Positions 46,338 through 55,826 of a DNA stretch of 64,000 bases are shown piece after piece. This DNA comes from Dyella nitratireducens (GTDB lineage Bacteria > Pseudomonadota > Gammaproteobacteria > Xanthomonadales > Rhodanobacteraceae), in the NCBI RefSeq assembly GCF_014642835.1, contig NZ_BMJA01000001.1, positions 2,266,943 through 2,330,942 of the forward strand, in the 5' to 3' direction. The notes beneath the pieces are model-generated. The model saw only the letters and a list, made by a program, of their open reading frames with translations. It was not told the origin of the DNA and did no database searches. Position numbers and translations under genes: made by a program. Position 1 is the stretch's first letter. Every line of letters begins with the position of its first letter.

Positions 46338-47104
46338 TTGATCGCCGTGTTGTCGGACAGCTGATCCGGCAGCACGAATTGAAAGCCACGCTGCTCGAGC
46401 TGGGTGAGCATGTCATCGAGCACGGCGGCAGTGAGAGGCGTTTCGTGCATCAGCAGAATGGACTGGTCTTCCGTCTGCGTAAGGCTGAAATACATCATTT
46501 GTTCGGGCTGTTTGACCCAGCTGTCTTCACTGTTGGCGTTCCATAGCACCTGTTGCATGCCGAGCGACTTCACCACGGTGGTAATCGCTGGCGTGGTCGA
46601 GCCGAACGGCGGCCGGAAATAGTTGGGGCGTTTGCCGGTTACGTCGGCGATGCGCTGGTTGCAGCTTTCGATCTGATTCCTGATGTCGGGCTGCGAAAGC
46701 TGCGCAAGATTCGGGTGATCGTACGTGTGGTTGCCGATCACATCGCCGGCGCTCTCGAACTTGGCAAGCTCGCCGCGCGTATCGTTATTGATGTGGCTGC
46801 ATACCAGGAAAAACACGGCATGGGCATGATGCTTCTGCAGCGTTGCCAGGATCTGCTCATCCAGGCCGTGGCCGTAAGGGCCGTCATCGAAGGTCAGCAC
46901 CGCATATTTGCGGCCGGCCAGCATGTCGCTGACCTTGCGCAAGCTGAAGCTGCTCGCGTGCTTGATGCCGTTCATTTCCGGATCGAGCACGAAACGCGGC
47001 GTCGCCATGTGATACGCGGTCAGCAACATCGCGTAAAGCACGAACGTCATCAATATTCCGCAAAGTGCGACATAACGGCGGTAGATATACAACGCCAACA
47101 TCAT
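46334..47104 (-). CDS. Membrane-anchored polysaccharide deacetylase (NodB homology domain)
   Basis: A 256-residue protein: one N-terminal helix (RYVALCGILMTFVLYAMLLTAY) as membrane anchor, then the CE4 NodB domain with TFDDGPYGHGLDEQIL (motif 1), GNHTYDHPNL (motif 2, metal-binding H-x-x-x-H), RPPFGS (motif 3) and LLMHETPL (motif 5). The active-site Asp and metal His are present. It would remove N-acetyl or similar groups from peptidoglycan or exopolysaccharide in the periplasm. Single gene, convergent with the small acidic protein. Confidence 0.88.
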   Translation of the reverse strand: MMLALYIYRRYVALCGILMTFVLYAMLLTAYHMATPRFVLDPEMNGIKHASSFSLRKVSDMLAGRKYAVLTFDDGPYGHGLDEQILATLQKHHAHAVFFLVCSHINNDTRGELAKFESAGDVIGNHTYDHPNLAQLSQPDIRNQIESCNQRIADVTGKRPNYFRPPFGSTTPAITTVVKSLGMQQVLWNANSEDSWVKQPEQMMYFSLTQTEDQSILLMHETPLTAAVLDDMLTQLEQRGFQFVLPDQLSDNTAIN

Positions 47105-47429
47105 GGCAGCTTACTCATCAGGTAGAGTCGTCACTCACCGCGCCTGCGCGAAAAGCCGGCGCCGGGAGTCCTGCCAAAGGTCGTAGTGTCCGTGCCCCTG
47201 ATTCATCGTCTTACGTCGTTGGCAACGGCGTTGATGCACGTGCCATGCCAAGGCATGTTAACCCTGCCTCCAGGATGTCAGGAGCGGCCTTCACATCGCG
47301 AAGACGTGACGAATTTGACAAGAAGATCTTCGAAGGCAATCGGCGCTCGGCACCGTCCTTCACATAGCTGACTGCGGTGGCCTGCTGTGACTTGTGTAGA
47401 AGACGTGAAGATGTGACACGCCGTGTCTG
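47105..47429. other. Intergenic region upstream of deacetylase
   Basis: 325 nt between the deacetylase start and the end of the next TonB receptor. No convincing frame. A short palindrome GCATGCC-like stretch (GTGCCATGCCAAGGCATG, around 47237-47254) and GACGTGA repeats near 47305 and 47400 are present, but neither forms a recognised site. Confidence 0.4.
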
Positions 47430-50400
47430 TTAGTGCCCAACACGCCCCAGCCGCAGATCCGCCTGCAGCATGAATTCCCGCCCATAAATGTTGTAGTTCA
47501 GGTCGTTGAAATAGGGATATTGCACGTAGCCCATATCGTTGGGCGGCATCTTGTTGGCGAGGTTATTGATCAGCAGGGATAGCGCAAGGTTGCGAGTGGG
47601 GTGATAAGTGGCGCTGGCATTGAGGGTGATCCACGGGGATACGCGGGCTGCGCCAAGCGAGCCGATGCCCACGTTGGTGGCGACATAATTGGGCGATGGC
47701 CCGTAGCGGTGTCCATACACCGTGCTGCTCCATCGCCCACCCGGGCTGGTCCATGTGATGCTCCCGCTGGTGATGCTCTTGAATTCCGTGCTGTACAGCG
47801 CGTTGGCAAGCTGGTTGATCGGTGCCTGGCCCGGTGCAAGCTGATAGGTGTGGTGCAGCATGTCGTTGTAATCGAACTGCAGCGTGACCATGCCGAGATG
47901 AAAGAGGGCAAAGCGGTAGCGTGCATTGCCCAGGATGGATTTCGTCACTTCATTGGCGAGATTCGCGTAATACGTAGTGACACTGTCAATCGAGCCATGG
48001 CTGCCTTGGCGCTGCACCTGGTTGAGCGCAGCACGGCATGCGGCCGAGGTGGCGTCAAGCTGGCCGAGCAGGCATTGCGCATCCGTGCGCAGCAGCAGAT
48101 CCACATCCTGCTGCACCACTTCATTCTGAATGGCGATGTGCAGGTAATCGAGGCTGAGATCGACGCCATCCATCGGTGACCACACCACGCCGGTGGTCCA
48201 GCTTTGTGCCGATGTGGGCTGCAGCTTCGGATTGGCCAGCGTCGTGCCTTGGATGTTGTATTGATAAGCCGTACCGCAGGTCGCGCTGTGCGCTTGGGCG
48301 CAGAAGTAGTAGTCGGTGGCGGTCGTGTAGAAATCCGTCGGCCCCAGGAAGATGGAAGAAAGATCCGGCGCCTTGAACGAGGTGGTGTAGTTGGCTCGCA
48401 ACAGCAAGCTATCCACGGGTCGGTATTCCACCCCCATCTTGTACGTGAACTTCCGGCTGTCGCCGCTTCGGTCGACCGAGTAATAGTCGTAACGGCCGGA
48501 CAGATCCAAGGTCAGTGACTTCAACAGCGGCAAGTTCAATTCAAAGGCGGTCGCCGCGTGGAACCGCTGTCCGCCACCACCGGTGGCCGCATGCTCGAAG
48601 ATGTCGCCTTGTGTGAATAGCGGATTGAGCGGCTCGTACCACGCTTCGCTACCGCCCTCGGCCAGCACGGCAAACCCCGCGTCGCCGCCCGGCAGCGCAA
48701 ACAGCGATGCATTGCTGAGCGTGGCGCGCGTATCGTTGATCCAGGTATTGCTGAATTCATCGACGCCGCGTGCGAAGCTTGCATATTGCGCGGGCGTGAT
48801 GGGCCGAAAGAAGGCCGCATAATCAGGGTTATACATGTTCACACCGCTTTGCGGATCGACACCTACCAGCGGCCCGAGCATGTTTCCGAAGACCGCATCG
48901 ATCTTCGATTTGATCCACAAGGGTTCGACCACTTCGGTGCGGTCGCCAGTGCGCAGGTAATAGATATCCCAATCCCAGCCCGAATCGCCCCAGCGTCCGT
49001 TGGCGCCGATATCGGCCTGGTAGAGCAGATCATTCTGCCGATCCATCTGTCCCACCACGCCACCAGGCATTTCTTCCGGCGCAAAGGATTTTTCGAAATA
49101 CAAGTAATGGCCAGTGGTGGCGTCTTCGACCAATTGGTGCGGAAAATCGTCAGTCGCCCAATCGGAAACACCCGGGAACCAACGCTGCTCCTGCCAATTC
49201 ACCATCGCGTCGCCATAAAGCCGGACGTGGTCGGAGACCTTGTAGGCAAGCTTCAGCATGCCATCCACATTGCGCAGCTGATTGCTGTATGTCGTGTAGC
49301 CATCGACCTTGCGAGAGCCGCAATACGTACCTGGAGGGCTAGGCGGCTGCGCGGGGAAAGGCATCGTGCTGCCACCAAAAAGCTGACTGGCACAACCGTT
49401 CGGTGGCGTTAGATTGCCAAGCGCGTTACCCGTAAACGTATGAGCCGTGCCGTAGTCGAGAACGGCAGCCTGCAGCCCCGGCACGCTATCGTTGGCCGTC
49501 AAGGAACGCTGATAACCCCAAATCGGCGATGCGCTGTCGAATTCGAGCGCGCCGAGCACGCGCCACTTTCCGAAATCATGGCCATACACGCCGCTGATGC
49601 GTTGATTGGCGCCGCCGCTGTTGGAGTAACCGCCGGCGCGCACCGATATTTCCCCACCATCCAGGTGCGATTTGGTGACGATGTTGATCACGCCGCCGAT
49701 CGCTTGCGAGCCATAGATCGATGAAGCACCGCCCGGCATCACATCGATATGGTCGATGAGGCCCACGGGAAAATTCGCCACGCTGGCGAAGTTGATGCTG
49801 CCGTTGTAGAGGCGTCCAAAGTTCGCCACCGGTTTGCCGTCCAGCAGAATCAGCGTGAACTGCGGCCCCAGTCCGAACAGGCTCACCGGCTGGGCGCCCT
49901 GCGTGAATGTTCGTGCCGCTTGTGGCCCTTGCACCGAACCGGTCGCCAGCACCAGGTTCTGCAGCACGTCGGACAAGTTGTTGAAACCGCGCGCACGGAT
50001 GTCGGCAGCGGTAATGGTGATCGTGGGTGTTGCCGTCTGGATGTCGGCGTTGCTGATCAATGAGCCGCTAACGGTGACGGTGTTGAGCGTCTTGGGTTGT
50101 TCGACAACGGCGTGCTTGGCCGCCGCCGCTTCGGACGGTTGATGAAGCGCCGCGACGGGCTCCAGCACGAAGGTGGCGGCATTGATGGATTTCCAGCTCA
50201 GGCCCGTGCCGGCCAGCAATTGCTTCAACGCATCGGCCGGCAGCAGGCGCCCGGATACGCCGTGCGTGATCTTGCCAGCGACCAAGGCCGGATCGTAGAC
50301 GAGCTGGATATCGCCTTGGGCGGCGAGCGCGTCCAGTGCATTGCGCAAAGGTCCGGCGGTGACGGTATAGGTTTGTGCCTTGGCCGTGGATTCGCCGGCA

Positions 50401-50534
50401 AGCGCCGGAGGCGGCATGGACATCACGGCAATGCCGCCAAACAGCAGCGGACGCAAGCATGCGACGCCGCGACGAAGCAGGGAGGCGGGCGCTCCAACGT
50501 GATCCCTGATGCGCGGCAAACGAATCCGCGGCAT
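47430..50534 (-). CDS. TonB-dependent receptor with STN signalling domain
   Basis: A 1034-residue receptor of the transducer type. After the signal peptide there is a secretin/TonB short N-terminal (STN) domain (about 50-130; YTVTAGPLRNALDALAAQGDIQLVYDP, with LLPADALKQLLAGTGLSW), TonB-box-like LNTVTVSGS, plug (LILLDGKPVANFGRLYNG; DVMPGGASSIYGSQAIGGVINI) and a barrel ending REFMLQADLRLGRVGH. STN domains signal to FecR proteins and ECF sigma factors, and such a pair lies about 3 kb upstream on the same strand. Start uncertain: ATG 50534 with GGGGG upstream is used; 50558 is the alternative. Confidence 0.87.
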   Translation of the reverse strand: MPRIRLPRIRDHVGAPASLLRRGVACLRPLLFGGIAVMSMPPPALAGESTAKAQTYTVTAGPLRNALDALAAQGDIQLVYDPALVAGKITHGVSGRLLPADALKQLLAGTGLSWKSINAATFVLEPVAALHQPSEAAAAKHAVVEQPKTLNTVTVSGSLISNADIQTATPTITITAADIRARGFNNLSDVLQNLVLATGSVQGPQAARTFTQGAQPVSLFGLGPQFTLILLDGKPVANFGRLYNGSINFASVANFPVGLIDHIDVMPGGASSIYGSQAIGGVINIVTKSHLDGGEISVRAGGYSNSGGANQRISGVYGHDFGKWRVLGALEFDSASPIWGYQRSLTANDSVPGLQAAVLDYGTAHTFTGNALGNLTPPNGCASQLFGGSTMPFPAQPPSPPGTYCGSRKVDGYTTYSNQLRNVDGMLKLAYKVSDHVRLYGDAMVNWQEQRWFPGVSDWATDDFPHQLVEDATTGHYLYFEKSFAPEEMPGGVVGQMDRQNDLLYQADIGANGRWGDSGWDWDIYYLRTGDRTEVVEPLWIKSKIDAVFGNMLGPLVGVDPQSGVNMYNPDYAAFFRPITPAQYASFARGVDEFSNTWINDTRATLSNASLFALPGGDAGFAVLAEGGSEAWYEPLNPLFTQGDIFEHAATGGGGQRFHAATAFELNLPLLKSLTLDLSGRYDYYSVDRSGDSRKFTYKMGVEYRPVDSLLLRANYTTSFKAPDLSSIFLGPTDFYTTATDYYFCAQAHSATCGTAYQYNIQGTTLANPKLQPTSAQSWTTGVVWSPMDGVDLSLDYLHIAIQNEVVQQDVDLLLRTDAQCLLGQLDATSAACRAALNQVQRQGSHGSIDSVTTYYANLANEVTKSILGNARYRFALFHLGMVTLQFDYNDMLHHTYQLAPGQAPINQLANALYSTEFKSITSGSITWTSPGGRWSSTVYGHRYGPSPNYVATNVGIGSLGAARVSPWITLNASATYHPTRNLALSLLINNLANKMPPNDMGYVQYPYFNDLNYNIYGREFMLQADLRLGRVGH

Positions 50535-50677
50535 CCATCCCCCACTGCTCCCGCGCATTCCGCTCTTCAGCCTCCCCGTCCCATCCCCGCAAAGGGACAT
50601 GTCCCCGCCCGCATGTCCGGGCAGTTCGATAATAGGGCAAGGCGGGACGTTCGTGCGGTCTCATCGCCATAAGCTAA

Positions 50678-50710
50678 GAGCCGGTCCGCGCGACGCGCAC
50701 GGACCGGCTC
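50678..50710 (-). terminator. Candidate hairpin terminator downstream of the S53 peptidase gene
   Basis: Perfect 11-bp stem GAGCCGGTCCG / CGGACCGGCTC with an 11-nt loop, about 112 nt after the S53 stop. Only a weak T-rich tail (TTAGCTTAT) on the minus strand, so it may be an attenuator or structural hairpin. If a terminator, the TonB receptor is expressed from its own promoter. Confidence 0.45.
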
Positions 50711-50822
50711 AGGGCAGCCGCAGATGACAACCTCAGCGATGGATCGATAGAAAAAAGCTGAGCTTGCCGTCCCAGCCACATGGCCAAGCTTGGCACGCGT
50801 CCCTGCGTGCCCAAACTCAAGA

Positions 50823-53303
50823 TCAGAACGTCAGGGTCCAGCTGTTGAGCGTGCCGTAGTCGCCGTAGTACTGCGGATCGTTGTCGATCACCTTCAGCTT
50901 CCACGTGCCATTGGCCGGTACCGACGAGGCATTTACCGTCCAGGTAGTATTGATGTTGCCGTCATCGCCGTAGTCGGGGTTCTGCAGCACGGCGTAGGCG
51001 CCGTTCGGTGCCACCAGCTCGATGGTCAGGTCGCCCGACCAGTTGTGCGTGATGTTGGCGTGCACCTTCAGCGCGGACGGTGCACTGCCGGACAGACCGC
51101 TCACCGCGATGCTGCTGGTAATGGTGGCGTTGTCGTTGATCACCACTTGCTTGGTGTTGCTGAACACGCCGCTGGTGCCACCACTGCTGCTGCTCACCGT
51201 CACCGACGTGGACTTGGTATTGGTCGCGCCGGTGCTGTCCGTGACGGTCAGTGTGACGGTGTAGGTGCCGGCAGCCGTATAGGTGTGGCTGGGGCTGGCC
51301 GATGTGGACGTGCTGTTATCGCCGAAGTTCCAGGCATACGAGCTGATCGTGGCACCAGTGTCGGTGGAGCTGTTGGTGAAGCTCACCGTCAGCCCGTTCA
51401 CCGTATCGGTGAAGTTCGCCACCGGCGTGCCGGTGCTGCCGCCACCGCCGCTGCTCGTGCCGCCCCAATATTTGGTGACGTAAGCGTTGAACTTGGCGAT
51501 GTCGAGGCTGCCCCAGCCGGTGGTGTTGTCGTAACCCGCGGCGGCGTTGTAGCCATAGCCGTTGTAACCGTTGTTGCCCGAGGTCACGTCATGCAGCGGC
51601 GTGGCGTCCTTCGGGAAGTAGGTGTACATGTTCTGCGTCGGCAGGCCGAGCGTGTTGTTGTTGGCCGATTCGACACGTGCCCACAAACCCACGAACAGCG
51701 GCGAGGCAAGGCTGGTGCCACCAACCTGCTGGTTGGCCTGGCCGTTGATCACGATCAACGCGCCCGAACTGGATGCGGCGTCGAACGCCACGTCAGGAAG
51801 CTCGCGCTTGGTGACCGATGCGCCGAGCGCCGTGCTCTGCCATGCGGGTGCGCTTTCGAACAAGCTCACGCCGCCACCGGTGGCCCACAGGCGTTGGTTG
51901 TTGTCGTTGTTGTTGGGATCGACGGCGGCCAGGCCTTCGTTCCACACCGTTTCACCGGACCACGTGGTGGTGCCGCTGGTACTCAGGGTGGTGCCGCCGA
52001 CAGCGACCACGTTCGGCGACGTCGCCGGTTCGCTGACGCCATAGTGGCTGAGATCGATCTCTACCGTGCCGCTCGAATTGGCGATGTAGCCCGGTGCGCC
52101 TTCGGTCGGATCGCTCGACCACTGATACACGCCTGCGTCGCCCGCGGCGATCGAGAACACCTGACCCTGTGCAACCGCTTGCGCGAACACCTTGTCGTCC
52201 GCGGCCTGCGTGCCGGAGTTGTTGGCGGCGGTTTCGTCTTCGCCCAGCGATACGTTGATCACCTTCGCCACATTGTCGGTCACGGCCTTGTTGTAGGCGG
52301 CAGTGATGGCGGCATCGGTCAGCTGGCTGTCCTGGCTGTCGCCGTTGATCGCCGCATAAAAAATCAGCTGCTTCACGCCGCCGGACATGGCCACGATGTC
52401 CTGGCTGTCCAGATCCCATTCCGAGGGATCGCCGTCGTTGGCCAACGTGCCGCTGCCGCCTGCAACGGTGGCCGTGTTCACCGTCGCCAAGCCTGCGCTC
52501 TGGGTGAAGCTGTTCAAGTCGCTGATCGTCTGGGTCATGTCGCCCCAGGTGATGATGCCGACCACGGTGTCGGAAGCGGTCGGCGTGCTGCCGGCGTCAT
52601 AGATCTTGGGAAAATCCGTGGGGTTGTGGCCCACGACGCCAGCGGCAGCTTGTGCCTTGGCGACATCGCTGCTGATGCGATGCGACATCACGTGCGGCTT
52701 GGCGTAATCCTGTAAGCCCAGCACGCCATCCACGATACCGCCGAGCGACTGCGGAACCGTCACGTCGGTGCTGTTGGCGAAATGCTGCTTGCCCTTGAAG
52801 CTGAAGGTCTTCATGTTGGCGTTGAACGCGGCATTCGCGTTTGCAGCGGTGCCGTCTGCAGAGACCAGCAAGTTGTTCGCCGCAACCTTGATGTTCTTGA
52901 AGCCGGAACTCTTCAGGTGCGTGACTACGGCCTGCACCTGTGCATCCGTCGGTGCGTATTGCGCCTTGAACTGCGCCGGCGTCAGAAAGTGATGGTAGTT
53001 GCTGCTGCCGGGCTGGTTCACCGACGCGAGAAAATTCTGCAGCTGATCAACATTGCGCAGATTGAGGCTGACTTCCACGTGCATCGCCTTGCTGGCTTCC
53101 AGCGGCGCGATTTGCGTGGCGTCGATGGAAGGATGTCCGGTCATCACCAGCGTGGAAAGGTTGTTGCCAACGTTTTGAATGCCGGCATGCGTGCGCGTGG
53201 CCACCCGCATGTCGGTGGCGTGCGCCGTCGACAGCAAGGCCAGCGACAAGGCTGCCGGCAACAGCAGTGGACGAATCCCCAAAAGCCCGAAATGTTTCGA
53301 CAT
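50823..53303 (-). CDS. Secreted S53 sedolisin/kumamolisin-type peptidase with PKD and P domains
   Basis: An 826-residue secreted endopeptidase active at acid pH in characterised relatives. Order: signal peptide (LLLPAALSLALLSTAHA), pro-kumamolisin activation domain (about 55-200), S53 catalytic domain with Glu/Asp pair in EWDLDSQDIVA (about 292-297), oxyanion Asp region AAGDAG and nucleophile Ser in QVGGTSLASPLF (about 528), a Gly-rich linker, PKD domain (about 620-700, VSFTNSSTDTGA, YAWNFGDNST, TYTVTLTVTD) and a C-terminal proprotein-convertase P-like domain. GAGGGAG precedes ATG 53303. It lies between a FecI/FecR pair and the STN receptor. Confidence 0.93.
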   Translation of the reverse strand: MSKHFGLLGIRPLLLPAALSLALLSTAHATDMRVATRTHAGIQNVGNNLSTLVMTGHPSIDATQIAPLEASKAMHVEVSLNLRNVDQLQNFLASVNQPGSSNYHHFLTPAQFKAQYAPTDAQVQAVVTHLKSSGFKNIKVAANNLLVSADGTAANANAAFNANMKTFSFKGKQHFANSTDVTVPQSLGGIVDGVLGLQDYAKPHVMSHRISSDVAKAQAAAGVVGHNPTDFPKIYDAGSTPTASDTVVGIITWGDMTQTISDLNSFTQSAGLATVNTATVAGGSGTLANDGDPSEWDLDSQDIVAMSGGVKQLIFYAAINGDSQDSQLTDAAITAAYNKAVTDNVAKVINVSLGEDETAANNSGTQAADDKVFAQAVAQGQVFSIAAGDAGVYQWSSDPTEGAPGYIANSSGTVEIDLSHYGVSEPATSPNVVAVGGTTLSTSGTTTWSGETVWNEGLAAVDPNNNDNNQRLWATGGGVSLFESAPAWQSTALGASVTKRELPDVAFDAASSSGALIVINGQANQQVGGTSLASPLFVGLWARVESANNNTLGLPTQNMYTYFPKDATPLHDVTSGNNGYNGYGYNAAAGYDNTTGWGSLDIAKFNAYVTKYWGGTSSGGGGSTGTPVANFTDTVNGLTVSFTNSSTDTGATISSYAWNFGDNSTSTSASPSHTYTAAGTYTVTLTVTDSTGATNTKSTSVTVSSSSGGTSGVFSNTKQVVINDNATITSSIAVSGLSGSAPSALKVHANITHNWSGDLTIELVAPNGAYAVLQNPDYGDDGNINTTWTVNASSVPANGTWKLKVIDNDPQYYGDYGTLNSWTLTF

Positions 53304-53801
53304 GTATGAACTCCCTCGATTTTTTAAGGGCGAACGAAGCCGATGCGGCTCGCAAGCCCCATGCGATAGTTGTTGCCGCACGTGCGGCAGGTCGATTCAC
53401 AGCGATGCCCGGCGACGTTGAATGCACTGCACGACGGCTGCGTCCCCTCGATCCCTCCACGCAAGCCGTGTTGTAGCGTCGCCGGTTTTTAAGACGTGGG
53501 TGGAGAAGACAACCCTACCTGACAGGTGCAAGCTTGCTAGGAGTTTGCGTGATATGTCATGGACTGATACGCATGAAGCGCGAGCGATGTCGTGCGCAGG
53601 CATTAACATGATTCGCTGTCATATTTGCGAAAAAGGCGACACTCACATCGATGCTGTTTCAGCGCGAATCGTCATTCCGGCGAAGGCCGGAATCCATCGC
53701 CAGTACGAAGCATGGATTCCGGCCTTCGCCGGAATGACGTACGGTGATGAAATGCTTTGCGGCGGACTCTTAGGTGCGCGGCATTCGCGCTAGGTGAACC
53801 T
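53304..53801. other. Intergenic region with family B repeat
   Basis: About 500 nt separate the S53 gene from FecR. Apart from the family-B repeat (53671-53738) no convincing gene is present. The open frame at 53422-53793 on the plus strand reads through the repeat (ending in the PAKAGIH... and PAFAGMT wording typical of translated family-B repeats) and has no ribosome site. Confidence 0.5.
53671..53738. repeat. Family B palindromic repeat, copy 3
   Basis: Arms GTCATTCCGGCGAAGGCCGG and CCGGCCTTCGCCGGAATGAC with a short loop CGCCAGTACGAAGC; nearly perfect pairing over 27 nt. Located between FecR and the S53 gene. Confidence 0.92.
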
Positions 53802-54809
53802 TCAACGCAACAACACAACTTGCGTTTCACTCACCCGCTTCGCGCGAATCGCCCAACCCTGCTGCAGCAGCTGCAAGAACGTCTGCTGATCGTTGGTGCG
53901 GAAAATACCGCTGACATGGATGTTCTGCAGCGATGGATCGCCAATCGAAAGCTTCGTATGGCTATAGCGATTCATCTCGAGCACCAAGCGCGACAGCCGC
54001 CAGTCGTGCACGAACAGCTTGCCTTGCGTCCAGCCTTGCGCCTGCTGCAGATCGAGCGGATACACCGGCGTGATGCGTCCGTCTTCATCGAATGCCAGGC
54101 CTTGTCCACCGATCAGCGACGCGCTTTGCATCGCGCCGTCCGGTGCCCGCGTGGCAATGGCCAGCTTGCCTTGCAGTAGCGCCACATCGGTGGAGCCATC
54201 GTTGAGGCGCACCTGGAATTGCGTGCCGACGGCGGTGACGGTGCCGCTACCCGCATGCACCACGAATGGCCAGGCATGATTCCCATGCACGCTGAATTGC
54301 GCCTGCCCGTGCAGCAGATCCACGCGCCGCGTGCTTGAGCTATAGCTCACCGTGATCTGGGTATCGGTGTCGAGCAGGATCGACGAGCCGTCCTCCAACT
54401 GCACCGTGCGCTGCTGGCCTGCTGTGGTCGCATAGGCGGTGCTGGCCACGGCAGCGGGTGCCGCAAGCCAGCGGGGCAGGGCAATCACTGCAATGAGTAT
54501 GGCCAGGCCGGCGGCCATGGCAGGGAGCAGCCAACGACGCGGCGCGCGCGTATCTGGCTCGGTACGCAGGGCGCGCCATGCTGCCGCCATGACGGCGGGA
54601 TCCTTGACCGCCGCCTCGCTGCGCTTCCATAGCTGTTCCAGCTCGCGGTACGCCGCCGCATGCGCGGGATCGGCGTTGCGCCAACGCTCGAATGCGGCGC
54701 GTTCTTCCGCCGGGCAGTTCCTGTCGAGCAGGCGCGCGAACCACTGTTCCGCCTCGTCTTGCGAGCCGGTTGGTATCCGCCCGTTGGCATTTTCCCTGTC
54801 CATGCTCAT
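53802..54809 (-). CDS. FecR-family anti-sigma/signalling protein
   Basis: Inner-membrane regulator of 335 residues that controls its ECF sigma factor in response to an outer-membrane receptor. N-terminal DUF4880 part (EAEQWFARLLDRNC, FERWRNADPAHAAAYRELEQLW), one membrane helix (LLPAMAAGLAILIAVIALP, about 95-113), periplasmic FecR domain (GQQRTVQLEDGSSILLDTDT, VVHAGSGTVTAVGTQF), and a C-terminal STN-like domain (RLSRLVLEMNRYSHTKLSIGD). The start shares one base with the sigma stop (TAATG). Confidence 0.9.
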   Translation of the reverse strand: MSMDRENANGRIPTGSQDEAEQWFARLLDRNCPAEERAAFERWRNADPAHAAAYRELEQLWKRSEAAVKDPAVMAAAWRALRTEPDTRAPRRWLLPAMAAGLAILIAVIALPRWLAAPAAVASTAYATTAGQQRTVQLEDGSSILLDTDTQITVSYSSSTRRVDLLHGQAQFSVHGNHAWPFVVHAGSGTVTAVGTQFQVRLNDGSTDVALLQGKLAIATRAPDGAMQSASLIGGQGLAFDEDGRITPVYPLDLQQAQGWTQGKLFVHDWRLSRLVLEMNRYSHTKLSIGDPSLQNIHVSGIFRTNDQQTFLQLLQQGWAIRAKRVSETQVVLLR

Positions 54810-55387
54810 TAAAACGTTTCCGTCGAAGAATCACCTACCTTGCGCCGCAAATGCGCAAGGGCAGTGGCCAGGTGTTTCTCGACCATCTTCACCGAGATGC
54901 CGCACCGGCTGGCGATCTCCGCATGGCTCATGTCGTGCACGCGCTTGAGCAGGTACACGCGCTGGCATTTGGGTGGCAGCTCCAGAATCGCCTTGGAAAG
55001 GCGCGCTACCTGCTGGTCGTAAAGCGCGCGCTGCTCGGGGGTGTGCTCGCCCGCGGCGATATCCAGGCCATCCAGCGCGACGTGGTCTTTGTTGTGATGG
55101 CTCAGGGCAACGCGGTACTGGTCGTGGGCCACGTTCACCGCGATCCTGTACAAAAGCTGTTTCCAGGCTGACGGCGGCTCCGACTCGCGATACCGCAGCA
55201 GTTTGGCCATGCTTTCCTGCGCCGCATCTTCCGCATCCTGCTCGCTGGCCGTGCGCGCACGCAGGAACTGCAGCAGGCCACGGAACTGGCCGCGCAGGAA
55301 CGTTTCGAAACTATGCGTGTTGTCATGTGCTCCGATAGCCGGCATACCCGGCCCCCCGATCGGCGCACTCTCCCGCTTGTCTTTCAT
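54809..55387 (-). CDS. ECF sigma factor (FecI-like)
   Basis: A 192-residue sigma-70 family protein with region 2 (FLRGQFRGLLQFLRARTAS, EQDAEDAAQESMAKLLRYRE) and region 4 (LPPKCQRVYLLKRVHDMSHAEIA, GISVKMVEKHLATALAHLRR). Region 3 is absent, as in ECF sigmas. It overlaps fecR by 1 nt. The expected target is the STN receptor and/or the S53 peptidase downstream. ATG 55387 is chosen; the later Met 31 is possible. Confidence 0.88.
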   Translation of the reverse strand: MKDKRESAPIGGPGMPAIGAHDNTHSFETFLRGQFRGLLQFLRARTASEQDAEDAAQESMAKLLRYRESEPPSAWKQLLYRIAVNVAHDQYRVALSHHNKDHVALDGLDIAAGEHTPEQRALYDQQVARLSKAILELPPKCQRVYLLKRVHDMSHAEIASRCGISVKMVEKHLATALAHLRRKVGDSSTETF

Positions 55388-55615
55388 CCCCGTCTTCTTA
55401 CCTGCCCCACTCAGCGTGGGACGAATGTGGCGCAAAACGGGGTGGTATGCAAATCGGGTGGTTGCCGTGGCCGCTGCTTCAAACGCTTGATTCCCTGCCT
55501 GGGAAGCACCTGAAGTACTCCCGTTGGCACCACTTCGGTTTCACAAGCCGGGGAGGATTTTGTCACACATGCCGATGCAAGCTTGATCCATCCAAGGTTG
55601 CGAGACGATGCCTCC

Positions 55616-55819
55616 GTGAACGTGGCAATACAGCTTGAAAAACATGAAGTGTCAGGCCTGGAAAGCGTGGCGGAAGGGCGCACGTCGGCCGTATCCGAAT
55701 CGATCGCCTCGCGTTTGCTTGCCATGGGTTTGGTACAGGAACTGGGTGAAGCAGGACGTGGCGTGAGACTTCAACTCACATCCAAAGGTTTGTCCTTCAT
55801 TCGTTCCAGCGACCAGTGA
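55616..55819 (+). CDS. Small hypothetical protein, winged-helix-like
   Basis: A 67-residue frame beginning at GTG 55616 (NVAIQLEKHEVSGLESVAEG). The end, MGLVQELGEAGRGVRLQLTSKGLSFI, has the appearance of the last helix and wing of a winged-helix domain. No ribosome site is strong (GAGAC about 10 nt upstream). It is convergent with fecR-like gene 55827 at a distance of 7 nt. Family not recognised. Confidence 0.45.
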   Translation: MNVAIQLEKHEVSGLESVAEGRTSAVSESIASRLLAMGLVQELGEAGRGVRLQLTSKGLSFIRSSDQ

Positions 55820-55826
55820 CATCCGC

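Noticed and set aside
50790-52715. A 641-residue open frame on the plus strand opposite the S53 peptidase gene
   Set aside because: It is antisense to a peptidase with all catalytic motifs, has no ribosome site or domain, and is rich in His/Val/Gly/Arg as expected for the shadow of a GC-rich gene.
53422-53793. A 123-residue plus-strand frame downstream of the FecR gene
   Set aside because: Much of it is the translation of the family-B repeat and it lacks a ribosome site.
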